Shown piece after piece: positions 1-8,723 of a DNA stretch of 64,000 nucleotides. A program made the position numbers and the translations under genes. Under the pieces are notes generated by a model. It had not been told where the DNA came from. It was given only the letters and a program-made list of their open reading frames with translations, and ran no database searches. Every line of letters begins with the position of its first letter. Position 1 is the stretch's first letter. Source of the stretch: Candidatus Thiosymbion ectosymbiont of Catanema sp. Cochon2018 (GTDB taxonomy: Bacteria > Pseudomonadota > Gammaproteobacteria > Chromatiales > Chromatiaceae); contig WYCW01000003.1 in assembly GCA_011392765.1 (NCBI GenBank), positions 292,465 through 356,464 on the forward strand. Reading direction: 5' to 3'.

Positions 1-63
1 GCCTGAGCGGCTCATCAGACAAGAGCTCGGAGAGGCGGCATCAGAAATCGGAGAGAACGAACG

Positions 64-885
64 ATGATTATTGAAGGTAAAACAGCAGTAATTACGGGCG
101 CCGCCAGCGGTATCGGCCAGGCTACCGCGGAGGAACTGGCCAAGCGGGGGGCCAAAGCGGTTGCAATGGTCGATATGAGCGACAAGGTGGCAGACGTCAC
201 GGCGGAGATGAACAAGAAGGTCGGCAAGGAAGTGGGAAAACCCTTCATAGGGGACGTAACGACCGAGGCCTTTCGCAAGGAAGTATACGATGCCATGTGC
301 AAGGACCACGACGTGGTAAACATCTGCGTGCCTTCGGCCGGCATCTTCCGCGACCGTCTGTCGGTTACCATCGACAAAGAGACCGGCAAGGCCGACATCT
401 ATCCTACCGAGTTGTTCCATAAGGTACTGGAAGTCAATCTGGTACATCCCGTGTATTGGGCGCTGGAGCTGGTTGCCCGCATGGCCGAGCACCGGAAGCA
501 GGAAGGTAAGAAGAAGTGGCATCCGGACGAGACCGTCCAGGGCACCATCGTCTTCATCGGGTCCGTCGCCTCCCAGGGTAACAAAGGACAGATATCCTAC
601 TCGTCGACCAAGGCCGGTCTCGAAGGTGCAGCCCAGACCCTGATGAAAGAGTCGATGTTTCACGGCGTCCGCACCGCCGTGATCCACCCCGGCTTCGTCG
701 ATACCCCGATTCTACAGGGTATGCCCGACGGCTATCTGGAGAAGTACGTCCTGCCCGATGTCCAACTGGGCCGTTTGATCCGGCCGGAAGAAATCGCTGA
801 CGCGATCTGCTTCCTCGTTTCCAATTCCGCGGTCAGCGGCGAGCTCTGGGCCGACGCCGGATGGCATCCGCCGGCAGGGACTTGA
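64..885 (+). CDS. short-chain dehydrogenase/reductase
   Basis: A 273-residue classical SDR oxidoreductase, expected to be a cytosolic NAD(P)(H)-dependent enzyme. The Rossmann dinucleotide motif TGAASGIG is at residues 11-18, a catalytic Ser lies near residue 166, and the YSSTK (YxxxK) motif is at about 179-183. The usual NNAG motif is replaced by a PSAG-like sequence. A purine-rich stretch (gagagaa) precedes the ATG. A strong hairpin terminator follows, so it ends its own transcript. The next gene is a PHA-synthase-like hydrolase, so an acetoacetyl-CoA reductase-type role is possible, but the residues do not fix the substrate. Confidence 0.85.
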   Translation: MIIEGKTAVITGAASGIGQATAEELAKRGAKAVAMVDMSDKVADVTAEMNKKVGKEVGKPFIGDVTTEAFRKEVYDAMCKDHDVVNICVPSAGIFRDRLSVTIDKETGKADIYPTELFHKVLEVNLVHPVYWALELVARMAEHRKQEGKKKWHPDETVQGTIVFIGSVASQGNKGQISYSSTKAGLEGAAQTLMKESMFHGVRTAVIHPGFVDTPILQGMPDGYLEKYVLPDVQLGRLIRPEEIADAICFLVSNSAVSGELWADAGWHPPAGT

Positions 886-1029
886 TACGCCCGCCCGCAA
901 TTTCAGGGGACCAAAAAAAATCCCTGCCACGGGACCCTTTGGAATGGCGCTCGTAAAAGGTGATTTTCGAGCGATCCTCTTTCCAGGCGCTTACGCGCAC
1001 GAATATGGCAGGGTACCCCTGCCCCGCAC

Positions 1030-1061
1030 GGCCACCTTGAATTTTTCAGGGTGGCCTTTTT
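1030..1061 (+). terminator. rho-independent terminator after the SDR gene
   Basis: A 12-bp stem (arms 1030-1041 and 1045-1056, one G-T pair, 3-nt loop) is followed directly by five T. It lies 145 bp past the SDR stop. The remainder of the 358-bp gap to the next gene shows no other clear feature. Confidence 0.8.
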
Positions 1062-1242
1062 GATAAATCAATGCGATTTGAAGAACATATCCGCTTTCTT
1101 GCCCTTGCATCCGGCATCGAAGCGGTACCGGTAGCTACATAACCTTGAAGAGCCACGGCTGCTATTGCGCCTTGAATACGAACCAACACCCTACCCGGCC
1201 GGATATGTTCTTTCCCGCCAATCGCTTCAACCTTTACGGTGA

Positions 1243-2727
1243 ATGACCATGTACGGATCAATGCGAGATGTCTTGAAAGACCTACCCGATGTCGGCACCA
1301 GTTGGATGCGCTACATGACGGCGCTGACCCGTTCCTTTAAACGCGAGGAAACCGAGTTTCTCGACAGCTACCTGATCGCGGCCCAGATCGCGCTGCAGGC
1401 GGCCAAGGACAACCCCATGACCTTGCGCGACACCTTGGAGATCATGCAGCACAAATCGGCCCTGGTGGGGAAGGGACTGATGGCCACACAGGAGAAAATA
1501 ACGGACTATATGTTCGACCAGTTGAAGGAAGTCAACGAGGCCTTCTTCAACACTATTCTCAATAACGAAGGGGAGAATCTGGCAGGCTATCTGAAGCGTG
1601 AAGCGGAGGTCATGGAAGCAGTCGCCAATTTCCCGGAGCAGATCGAGAAAGTCAAGGACGACTTCGGGTTCCATTTCAACACCTCGGCCTATCGGTTGGT
1701 CCATGACAGCGGTTCCTTCCTCATGTACCAGGTGCTGCCGATCAAGGAAGACGTGGAAGTACGGGATGATCTGAAACCGGTGCTTCTGATACCGCCCTAT
1801 ATGCTCGGTGAGCATATCCTCTCGTTCCTTCCCTACGAAAATAAGAGCTATGCCCACAGCTTCGCCAACGAAGGCATCCCCACCTACGTGCGCGTGGCCA
1901 AGGATATCGACCAGAACGATATCGTGCAGAACATGACGCCGGACGACGATTGTACCCAGACCCGGGAGCTCTGTTCCGTGCTCAAGGAGAAACACGGACA
2001 AAAGGTCACCCTGAACGGTACCTGCCAGGGGGGCTACATCGTCCTCATGAACACCCTTTCGGGTACGCTCACGGAGGTCAGCGACACCCTCATCACCAAT
2101 GTGGCCCCCATCGATGGCACCTATAGCGACGCCATCAGCGGCATGCCCAACATGCACCACGATTTCATCACCACCACCCTGCCGAATGGTCATAAGGTTG
2201 CCAACGGCTACATGCTGAGCTTAGGTATGCGGTTTGTCGCGATCGACCGCGAGACACCCTTGATCAAGGTATTGGATCAAGCCTCGCTGCATAAGGCGAC
2301 CGACCTCAACCCCGGCAAGACCGCGGCAGCCCTGTTCCGATGGCTTCTCAAGGAACGCGTACACCTGCCGCTGGAAATCGCCAAGATGAGCACCTCCACC
2401 TTCCAACAACCCATCTCCGAGGATGGTGTGCTGCCGGTCAAGCTGTACGATAAGCCGCTGAAGGTGGGTGAACTGAAGGACCTGGGCATCAAGTGGTATC
2501 AGAACTATGCTATGAAAGACGACTTGGTGACGCCGAGTTGCGCAACGGCGGCCAATCGGTTCCTGGAAGGAACGGACGTCATCGAGTCCGTACCCTTTCC
2601 CGGCGGTCACGTGGCGATCCTCACCAGCCCGCACAACAAGCGGTCTCCGGTAAACGATTACTTCAAGGCAAAGGACGGCAAGGAATACCGCGGACCGGTC
2701 AAATTCCAGCTCGATATTTCCGAGTGA
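1243..2727 (+). CDS. polyhydroxyalkanoate synthase-like alpha/beta hydrolase
   Basis: A 494-residue alpha/beta-hydrolase-fold protein with a cysteine nucleophile elbow GTCQGG (Cys261), like the GxCxGG box of PhaC synthases. A candidate acid (KDDLVTP, Asp426/427) and base (GGHVAIL, His456) sit in the expected order. The N-terminal 140 residues are helical and charged. Known PhaC enzymes polymerise hydroxyacyl-CoA on a Cys-Asp-His triad; that this protein does so is inference. An uncharacterised branch of the PhaC family is equally possible. No phaE or phaR partner is next to it. The start could instead be the ATG at 1249 or 1261, because no strong ribosome-binding site separates them. Confidence 0.75.
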   Translation: MTMYGSMRDVLKDLPDVGTSWMRYMTALTRSFKREETEFLDSYLIAAQIALQAAKDNPMTLRDTLEIMQHKSALVGKGLMATQEKITDYMFDQLKEVNEAFFNTILNNEGENLAGYLKREAEVMEAVANFPEQIEKVKDDFGFHFNTSAYRLVHDSGSFLMYQVLPIKEDVEVRDDLKPVLLIPPYMLGEHILSFLPYENKSYAHSFANEGIPTYVRVAKDIDQNDIVQNMTPDDDCTQTRELCSVLKEKHGQKVTLNGTCQGGYIVLMNTLSGTLTEVSDTLITNVAPIDGTYSDAISGMPNMHHDFITTTLPNGHKVANGYMLSLGMRFVAIDRETPLIKVLDQASLHKATDLNPGKTAAALFRWLLKERVHLPLEIAKMSTSTFQQPISEDGVLPVKLYDKPLKVGELKDLGIKWYQNYAMKDDLVTPSCATAANRFLEGTDVIESVPFPGGHVAILTSPHNKRSPVNDYFKAKDGKEYRGPVKFQLDISE

Positions 2728-2748
2728 GATATCTCCACCGGAAGCAAA

Positions 2749-2773
2749 AAAGGCGCCTTTGGGCGCCTTTCTT
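2749..2773 (+). terminator. rho-independent terminator after the PhaC-like gene
   Basis: A perfect 9-bp hairpin aaaggcgcc/ggcgccttt with loop tttg starts 21 bp past the stop. Its A- and T-flanks would let it work on both strands. Confidence 0.85.
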
Positions 2774-2860
2774 GTTCCCTCGTAGGTTGGGGTGAGGAAC
2801 GAACCCCTTCTTGTCCGAATCGGAAAGAACTGTCTGCCCCGACAGCTCCACGGCCAAGCT

Positions 2861-3037
2861 AGGGGGCGTTCTCAATTAATAAATCATCTAAGTGTTGTAG
2901 GCTGGGTTGAGGAACGAAACCCAGCTTTTCCGATCCGCAATACCGTGTGCTGGGTTTGGCCGTCCCTGGCCGTAACCCAGCCTACGGGTTACGGGCTTGA
3001 TTTTTATGATGATTTGGCTCAATTGAGAACGCCCCCT
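2861..3037. repeat. 177-bp MITE-like element with 17-bp inverted ends
   Basis: The ends are perfect inverted repeats (AGGGGGCGTTCTCAATT and its complement at 3021-3037). The core is a palindrome (2897-2985) opening with gtaggctgggtt and closing with aacccagcctac. A second full copy in the opposite orientation is at 37488-37656, and a copy split by an IS5 ends near 39915. It has no coding capacity. Confidence 0.8.
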
Positions 3038-3392
3038 AGGATCCTCGAGGGACCCGAATCTTTACCAATGAGTCAAGTTTGTGCAGTGCACAAATCGGGA
3101 TCGGGATCGCAATCGGAATCTCGATACCGATACCGATTTTGACTTCGACCTATCCTGGTTCTCAATGCCATTAAGTTAGCTGTTGGCCACTTAGAGAAAA
3201 CTACGAATCACGCGAATTTCCGCGAATCGATTCGCGTGATTCGTAGTTTCTTCTCTTACTTTGCCGACCGGTAGCGCTTAACTTAATGGCATTGCCCTAG
3301 CTCTCCAACGGCTGGTTGGGCGTAGGAGATGGGGCCTTGGCTTTTGGGACATCATGCCTCGTCGGTCCGAGGCGGAGCTTCGCTAGGACCGA
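3038..3392. repeat. composite intergenic repeat interrupted by a palindromic element
   Basis: The composite unit runs from ggatcctcgagggacc through a GATCGGGATCG-type stretch to the hairpin element gcgaggcttcgcctc at its right end. Related copies are at 22868-23081, 35192-35345 (inverted) and 51944-52125. Here it is split at 3164-3293 by another palindromic repeat. It fills the gene-free space between the PhaC-like gene and dolP, and its right edge overlaps the dolP stop codon. Confidence 0.7.
3164..3293. repeat. 130-bp palindromic repeat (aatgccattaagtta ends)
   Basis: The terminal inverted repeats are aatgccattaagtta and its near complement (taacttaatggcatt). The core is a palindrome around gaatcgattcgcgtg. 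A near copy lies at 35434-35543. A divergent copy is split into inverted halves at 25463-25547 and 26983-27066, on either side of the IS110 region. Confidence 0.7.
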
Positions 3393-4015
3393 ATGTATTC
3401 GAAGAGCTTGACGACCTTGGTCACGCCGGGCACATAGCGGGCCTTTTCCGCCGCCGCGTTCCCCTCCCTGGGGGACACCAGACCCATGAGGAATACGGCA
3501 CCGGCCTCGGTAACGACTTTGACTCGGGTCACATCGAAACCGGGGATGTCGATCTTCGTCAGCGCGAGCTTGACCCGGGGAGTAATCAGGGCATCCTCAC
3601 TCGCGCGCGCAAAGCTCGCCACAGGTCCGATCGTGACCGCGTTGACCACCTTCTTCACCCTCGGCAAGCGGGCCACCTTGCGGGCGAAGCGGTCGCTGAT
3701 GGATCGGGTTGCGGTCTGTCCGGTAAGAAGCACCCGATGATTATAGCTCGTGACACCAATGCGGCCGTGCGTCTTGATGTCGGGGTCGTCATTCAACAAC
3801 CGGATCGCCAAGTGTTCGGTGTGCTCGTCCTCCAGCACGGTGCTCGAATTGCGCCGCTCGTGGACCATCGAGGCCCCCGCCGCTGCGACGCCCCCGACCA
3901 AAACGGCGCCGCATCCCTGTACTAAAGGGACGGTGAGACCGAATACCAACGCTGTCTTCAACGCCTGCCCCTTCAGTATTCGGAGCGGCCGAAAGGTGCG
4001 ATTTCGTACGACCAT
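3383..4015 (-). CDS. dolP: BON-domain outer-membrane lipoprotein DolP (YraP)
   Basis: A 210-residue lipoprotein with a signal sequence ending in a lipobox-like VQGC, then two BON domains. DolP is a lipid-anchored protein of the inner leaflet of the outer membrane that supports envelope integrity and BAM activity. The longer reading frame extends upstream to 4150, but the ATG at 4015 places the signal peptide at the N-terminus. It lies 79 bp downstream of lpoA on the same strand, as in the enterobacterial rsmI/lpoA/dolP neighbourhood, although yraN and diaA are absent. Its TAG stop (3383-3385) is the edge of a dispersed repeat. Confidence 0.88.
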   Translation of the reverse strand: MVVRNRTFRPLRILKGQALKTALVFGLTVPLVQGCGAVLVGGVAAAGASMVHERRNSSTVLEDEHTEHLAIRLLNDDPDIKTHGRIGVTSYNHRVLLTGQTATRSISDRFARKVARLPRVKKVVNAVTIGPVASFARASEDALITPRVKLALTKIDIPGFDVTRVKVVTEAGAVFLMGLVSPREGNAAAEKARYVPGVTKVVKLFEYIRS

Positions 4016-4094
4016 GGTAAAATTTCTGGTTGTGTATTTTCCGTTCGCTAGGCGCAGGTGTAGGTAGGTAGGGCTCTGTCCGCATCCGGTTTCT

Positions 4095-5231
4095 TTAGTC
4101 TCCCAGCTTTTCCTGGTCAATGAGCGCGAGCCTGGTCGGGCTGGCGGCACTGATACGGGCCAAGGTCAACTTACGATGGATCCGCCCCAGGGAGTCCATG
4201 CTGAGGATGCCGGTCTTCCCCTGAACGCGCGCCCGCGGGTTATCGGACATCCAATCCAGCCGCGAGCCGAGACGATAGGCATCGACCCCCATGGCATAGA
4301 GCCGCGGCAGCTTCTTCAGCCCTGCGGGAGACACGGCGTCATTTTGAGCCGGTGCGACCAGCCAGGGGATCTCGACGAAATTCAGTCCCAGTAGGTTCTT
4401 GTCGCGTCCAGGATCGAGGCGCCCGCTATAGATGTGGGAAGTCGCATAAACCGGCACCTTGCTGCCGAGCTTGCTTCGGATCAAGGGCCAGATCCGGCGT
4501 ACCGACTTCGCGTCAGCGACCAAAAACATGAAATCCGCACCTGTGGCCCGCTTGGATAGTCTTCCAACCATACCCGAGAAGTGCGCGGACGACGGGTTGA
4601 ATGTCTGGACCGCGACTACGGATCCACCGCGGACTTTCCACTGCCGGAAAAACGCCCGGGAGACTCGGTCTCCCCACCTGCCCCTCGGGTACAGGAGCAC
4701 GGCCTTACGATGTCCCTTATTCCAGGCCTTGTCGGCTATTTCGGCGGCCTCGCCTTCCGGCGCGAGGGAGAACTGATAGAGATTGGGTGGTTTGGCGGTA
4801 GCCGTCTGGTTCAGAGCGAGGACCGGGATCGGCAGCGCACTCGAGTCTGCGAGCTTGGCCACCGTCGGCTTCTGCAGCGGACCGATCGCCAGGCTCGCAC
4901 CGTCCGCGGCGGCTTTTTGCACCAACGCGTGGATCGGGCCGGCAGCGCTGTCGTAGAAGCGTAGTTCGGGCCGTTTCTCTTGCGGGTCCGCGGCCTGGGC
5001 GGCGATAATCCCGGCGCGTATCACCTCGGCGGGCCGGGCGAAGCGGCCGGACTTCGGAAGCAGGACGGCGAGGGTCTCGTTACCCTGGTAGCCGCCCGTG
5101 ACGAATGGGCCAGGCTCGGAGCCGGTGCCTATCCCCAGGCCAGCGCAGCCGCTGAGGGCAACGACGAGAGTGGTGAGCAGGAACGGGATGGAGATGCGGG
5201 TAACGGCAGTCAGGTCGATTTTATGAGACAT
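4095..5231 (-). CDS. lpoA: penicillin-binding protein activator LpoA, short form
   Basis: A 378-residue lipoprotein: signal peptide, lipobox LSGC around residue 29, then one periplasmic-binding-protein-like domain starting near NETLAVLLPKSG. In E. coli LpoA activates PBP1A from the outer membrane and carries an extra N-terminal TPR domain (about 680 residues in all); that half is missing here. The start codon is 40 bp from that of rsmI on the other strand, so the two genes share a divergent promoter region. dolP follows. The family call is firm; PBP1A activation by the short form is inferred from the family. Confidence 0.85.
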   Translation of the reverse strand: MSHKIDLTAVTRISIPFLLTTLVVALSGCAGLGIGTGSEPGPFVTGGYQGNETLAVLLPKSGRFARPAEVIRAGIIAAQAADPQEKRPELRFYDSAAGPIHALVQKAAADGASLAIGPLQKPTVAKLADSSALPIPVLALNQTATAKPPNLYQFSLAPEGEAAEIADKAWNKGHRKAVLLYPRGRWGDRVSRAFFRQWKVRGGSVVAVQTFNPSSAHFSGMVGRLSKRATGADFMFLVADAKSVRRIWPLIRSKLGSKVPVYATSHIYSGRLDPGRDKNLLGLNFVEIPWLVAPAQNDAVSPAGLKKLPRLYAMGVDAYRLGSRLDWMSDNPRARVQGKTGILSMDSLGRIHRKLTLARISAASPTRLALIDQEKLGD

Positions 5232-5271
5232 CTTGGTTCACGGCGCTGATCCGGACGGTGGAGGAAATCGG

Positions 5272-6132
5272 ATGCCTAATAACTTTAGCATACTTTATAT
5301 AGTGGCAACGCCTATCGGTAATCTCGAAGATATTACCGATCGTGCCCGCCGGGTGCTCGCACAGGTCGATTTGATCGCTGCCGAAGATACGCGTCATACC
5401 CGCCGTCTGCTGGCGCATTTCGGTATCAAGGCAAAGCTCTGGTCCTACCACGATCATAACGAGGCACAAGTAGTCGAGCACCTGCTCGCGTCGCTCTCAC
5501 GGGGCCGGGACGTTGCCCTGGTCTCGGATGCGGGTACGCCCTTGATCAGCGATCCCGGCTTCGTGCTGGTTCGCGCGGCGCGGCAGCGAGGTTTCCAAGT
5601 GATCCCCGTACCCGGCTCCAATGCGGCGATCTGCGCCCTCTCCGCCTCCGGCCTGCCCTGTGATCGCTTCCTGTTCCTCGGTTTTCCGCCCCGTACCTCG
5701 GCCAGGCGCCGCGCGTGGTTGACCACCCTGATTACCGAGCCGGGGACCTTGGTCTTCTACGAGTCCGGCAATCGTGCCGCGATGTCACTCGCGGACATGA
5801 GTGCGGTACTGGGCGCCGGGAGGCGCGCTGTTTTGGCCCGCGAGCTCACAAAACACTTCGAGACCTTCATAGATGCCCCCCTCGGCGTGCTTGCCGAACG
5901 CCTGCGTGACGACCCGGAGCAACGGCTCGGGGAGCTCGTCATCCTGGTGGAAGGCAGCCGGCAAACCGACGGCACCGTCCGCGAGCAGGAAGAAGAGCGG
6001 GTCCTAACCATTTTGTCCGATACCCTCCCCCTCAAACAAGCCGCCGCCCTCGCCGCTCGGATAACCGGCGGCAACCGGAACCGGCTCTACCGGTGTGCCC
6101 TGGAGTGGCGGGAGGATCATTGCTCCGAATAG
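5272..6132 (+). CDS. rsmI: 16S rRNA 2'-O-ribose C1402 methyltransferase RsmI
   Basis: A 286-residue tetrapyrrole-methylase-fold enzyme that methylates the 2'-O of C1402 in 16S rRNA with S-adenosylmethionine. It begins LYIVATPIGNLED and carries EDTRHTRRLL, SDAGTPLISDPG and VPVPGSNA, all typical of RsmI (YraL). I chose the ATG at 5272 because gaggaa sits 6 bp before it and the family motif starts right after; an in-frame TTG at 5233 has no such site. It is transcribed away from lpoA. An IS1595 element begins 31 bp past the stop. Confidence 0.95.
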   Translation: MPNNFSILYIVATPIGNLEDITDRARRVLAQVDLIAAEDTRHTRRLLAHFGIKAKLWSYHDHNEAQVVEHLLASLSRGRDVALVSDAGTPLISDPGFVLVRAARQRGFQVIPVPGSNAAICALSASGLPCDRFLFLGFPPRTSARRRAWLTTLITEPGTLVFYESGNRAAMSLADMSAVLGAGRRAVLARELTKHFETFIDAPLGVLAERLRDDPEQRLGELVILVEGSRQTDGTVREQEEERVLTILSDTLPLKQAAALAARITGGNRNRLYRCALEWREDHCSE

Positions 6133-6162
6133 ACGACATCGATTCCAGCGAGACACGGAAAA

Positions 6163-6900
6163 GGGTCTAGATAACTTTAGAATCTTCAAATGTATGCTAA
6201 GGTTATGTTATGCAAGGAAAAAACAGGTATTTCAGGCGTTCACACCTTTCCGAAGCCAAATTCAGAGTAATTATACGCTATTTTGCGCACGATTTGCCGG
6301 CCTCGAAAATCGCGGAGCTGAGTAATGTAAGTCGTCCTACGATCAATCAATTGTTATTGAAATTACGAGCCAGAATAGCCCAGGTTTGTGAATCTTCATC
6401 ACCCTTATCCGGTGAGGTTGAGGTCGATGAATCTTATTTTGGTGCCCGCCGTGTTCGCGGAAAAAAAGGGCGCGGAGCAGCCGGCAAAACGATCGTCTTC
6501 GGGATCTTGGAACGGCAGGGAAAAATCTACACGGAGATCGTCCCTGACGCTTCCAAAAAGCAGCTACAGGCTGCGATCCGGGGCAAGGTAGCTCTCACAG
6601 CATCATCCACTCGGACGGCTGGAGGGGCTACAATGGGCTGGTGGATGTGGGCTACGAGAAACACCTCCGAGTACATCATGGAAAGAATGAATTTGCCCGT
6701 GGTAATTGTCATATCAATGGCATTGAATCATTCTGGTCATATGCCAAACGAAGACTTGCAAAGTTCAATGGTGTTCCACGAAAAACGTTTCATTTACACC
6801 TCAAGGAATGTGAGTTTAGATTCAATTACCGAGAGGAAAACCTCTATGATATAATACTCACTCTGCTGAGAGAAAATCCACTCTAAAGTTATCTAGACCC
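6163..6900 (+). mobile_element. IS1595-family (ISXO2-like) insertion sequence, decayed
   Basis: A 738-bp element bounded by perfect 18-bp inverted repeats: GGGTCTAGATAACTTTAG at 6163-6180 and its complement at 6883-6900. I see no direct target duplication in the flanks. It carries one transposase gene with a frameshift. Confidence 0.88.
6210..6886 (+). pseudogene. ISXO2-like transposase, frameshifted
   Basis: The N-terminal part runs from 6210 to about 6590 (helix-turn-helix, then VEVDESYFG with the first catalytic Asp). The reading frame then changes by one base, and the rest (IIHSDGWRGY with the second Asp, GIESFWSYAKRRL) continues to 6886. Joined, the two frames make a normal-length DDE transposase of about 225 residues. 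A single indel near 6590-6600 is the simplest cause. IS1595 elements rarely use programmed frameshifting, so it is probably inactive. Confidence 0.85.
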
Positions 6901-6987
6901 CTGCTGTTTACTCGACATTTGGGTCAGTTCCTATGATTGGGTATATCCCTGCCACTATAAGGCGGCTATGTATTCTTCTCTGTTTCT

Positions 6988-7044
6988 AAACATTAGCGCC
7001 AATGGCAAAATTTGGCAAGGCAGCCAATGCCAATTGGCCTAACG
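6988..7044. repeat. imperfect palindrome bordering the accessory module (left copy)
   Basis: The ends ttagcgccaa and ttggcctaa are inverted. The left half (tagcgccaatggcaaa and ttggcaaggc) recurs in direct orientation at 11826-11890, so the two copies bracket the tandem HEPN/beta-flower module. It resembles a recombination site but does not fit the attC consensus. Confidence 0.55.
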
Positions 7045-7090
7045 CATCTTCCGATTCAGCAATTGAAGTAAATTGAATCGGTGTCGATAA

Positions 7091-7396
7091 ATGTTGCAAT
7101 ACCTGTACAACTCGGGTGGCGAGTGGATTGCCTTTCGGCAAGGGCAATACATGTTCGATACTGACGGGAACTGGATTGGCTGGCTTCCTTGGGATGATGG
7201 CGACGTAGTCGACACCGACGGACAGTACCTTGGAACCATCTTTCCTGGCGGCAGGTTCTACCGGCTGACCACCAATCCATATCGTGGCTACCCCGGTTAC
7301 CCCGGTTACCCCGGTTACCCCGGCTACCCTGGGTACGCCGGATATTCGCCGTTACCGTTTGGGACGGAGGATATTGAAGCGTTAGAGAGACAGTGA
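7091..7396 (+). CDS. small beta-flower-like protein with GYP repeats, copy A
   Basis: A 101-residue protein with four short strand-turn units (YLYNSGGEWIAF, YMFDTDGNWIGWL, DVVDTDGQYLGTIF, FYRL), followed by five Gly-Tyr-Pro repeats and the tail GYSPLPFGTEDIEALERQ. The repeated xDxDGxxIG pattern resembles the '4-fold beta flower' small-protein family; that name is from memory and moderately certain. No signal peptide or membrane segment. It ends 4 bp before the start of a HEPN-type gene, here broken by a deletion. Copy B at 8724 is nearly identical but has more GYP units, consistent with slippage of the 9-bp repeat. Confidence 0.7.
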   Translation: MLQYLYNSGGEWIAFRQGQYMFDTDGNWIGWLPWDDGDVVDTDGQYLGTIFPGGRFYRLTTNPYRGYPGYPGYPGYPGYPGYAGYSPLPFGTEDIEALERQ

Positions 7397-7400
7397 CCAT

Positions 7401-7656
7401 ATGCCGCGATTCTTTTCCAATTTTCCCGACGAGCCGACAAGCACTGAATGTCAGAACGCTTACATAATCCTCTGCATTGCTGCGTGCAGCGTCGTTCTTT
7501 GACGTGCCATCGAACAGAATCTCAGAGGACCCGCGCGAACTCAAACGCATCTTCGGTGTTCGCAATCAAATCGCTCATGAAATGGATGTCGATTTCGGTC
7601 AGCCGCACAGAAACCGTCGACCAAGGGCACGTGGACAGCTTGTCGACAACACGAAT
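7401..7656 (+). pseudogene. HEPN-type gene, copy A, internally deleted
   Basis: The first 70 bp match the start of the intact copy at 9046. About 360 bp corresponding to 9119-9480 are missing, and the match then resumes up to gacaacacgaat. The deletion destroys the frame. The 3' end is fused to the remnant of a parE toxin gene on the other strand. Confidence 0.85.
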
Positions 7657-7684
7657 CGGTCACGGGGAATGACGGGCTTTGTGA

Positions 7685-7924
7685 TCACCCTTGGGCGCCT
7701 TGGCGAACCCGGCTACGTAAAGCATCGAAATAGACCTTGTTGGCCGGAACTACGGGGTCGGAACCGGCGCCATCGAGGAACAAGGTGCGCAGCCGTTGTT
7801 GATCCTGATCCCTGCGGATGAGTTCGCGCCCATATTCGCCGCCAGTGCCAAAACCTCACCCGGCAACCCGTTCGTCTACATAGGTCTCGAGTGCGTCGGG
7901 AAGGGAAATGTTCATCGTGCTCAT
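7685..7924 (-). pseudogene. parD-like antitoxin, copy A, nonsense mutation
   Basis: This aligns with the intact antitoxin at 10421-10660 (start MSTMNISLPDAL), but codon 23 is TGA (7856-7858). The remainder reads on in frame to 7685. Only about ten codons of the following parE toxin remain before the junction at 7656. The start overlaps the Uma2 stop by 4 bp. Confidence 0.8.
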
Positions 7925-8502
7925 ACGAGAACCGGTCGCAGCGGTGCCCAAAGGCCCTTCAAATCAAGGCTCATAGCCTCGAACGGTGGTACGGCAACCT
8001 GATCGGCATCGGCAAAGCGGCCGATCTCGATCCAGGCACCAGCATCGAGTCGGTAGGCCTCCAGCGTGCGTTTAACCGGATCGATCAGCCATGCATACTG
8101 CACTTTGTAGTGGGCATACAGTGGCATCTTGACCTCGCGATCCCTGCTCGCTGTAGATGGAGACAATATCTCGCAGATCCAGTCGGGAACCACCTCGAAG
8201 CGTTGATCTTCCGGCAGATAGGGCATCCGCTTACGTCGCCAGCCGGCCAGATCCGGTACGGCAACCTCGATGTTGTACTTAAAGTGAATCTCGGGCTCAT
8301 CGATAATCCACCAACCACCAGGACCCCCGCTACCCTCATAAAAGGGACCAGTTAGCTTGGCGCCTAGTATGGAGCCAACGCCTACATGAGCTCCGGAAGG
8401 CCGCGGGTGAGTATGAAGCTGCCCATTCAGAATTTCCCCGGTCACCCCTTCGGGTAGGGCCTCCAGGGACTCGTACAGAGTGGGTTGAAGTGCCGGTTGC
8501 AT
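7921..8502 (-). CDS. Uma2-family PD-(D/E)xK nuclease, copy A
   Basis: A 193-residue protein of the Uma2 (DUF820) restriction-endonuclease-fold family. It has the pattern EVAVPDLAGWRRKR, then PDWICEILSPS and DREVK, where the Asp, Glu and Lys of the PD-(D/E)xK core sit. Members are predicted nucleases of unknown biological role, common in cyanobacteria and some proteobacteria. I took the start at MQPALQ to match copy B. Its TGA overlaps the ATG of the broken parD copy. It differs from copy B at a few residues only, so both copies look maintained or recently duplicated. Confidence 0.85.
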   Translation of the reverse strand: MQPALQPTLYESLEALPEGVTGEILNGQLHTHPRPSGAHVGVGSILGAKLTGPFYEGSGGPGGWWIIDEPEIHFKYNIEVAVPDLAGWRRKRMPYLPEDQRFEVVPDWICEILSPSTASRDREVKMPLYAHYKVQYAWLIDPVKRTLEAYRLDAGAWIEIGRFADADQVAVPPFEAMSLDLKGLWAPLRPVLV

Positions 8503-8723
8503 TCGTTTCTTTCCTGCCCCATCGGCATTCGAAGTGCGGATCTGATTCAATCTCTTCCAGTACCCATTCCGCAAGTGCATTTTATCCCCTGTCCGGCAAT
8601 TTGGATGCTCCGGTAAAAGCCTTCTCAAGTGGATGGTATTCCGCACCGTGGATGGGATAGCCGTTGCTACCGGTAGTTTCTCCGGATAAAATCCATTGAA
8701 GCAAATTGAATCGGTGTCGACAA

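Noticed and set aside
6988..7044. Integron attC site
   Set aside because: The ends read ttag...ctaa outward, opposite to attC (ctaac...gttag), and no integrase gene is present.
7285..7336. Short tandem repeats (taccccggt) resembling a small CRISPR or satellite
   Set aside because: They are in frame, encode Gly-Tyr-Pro units of a protein, and have no spacers.
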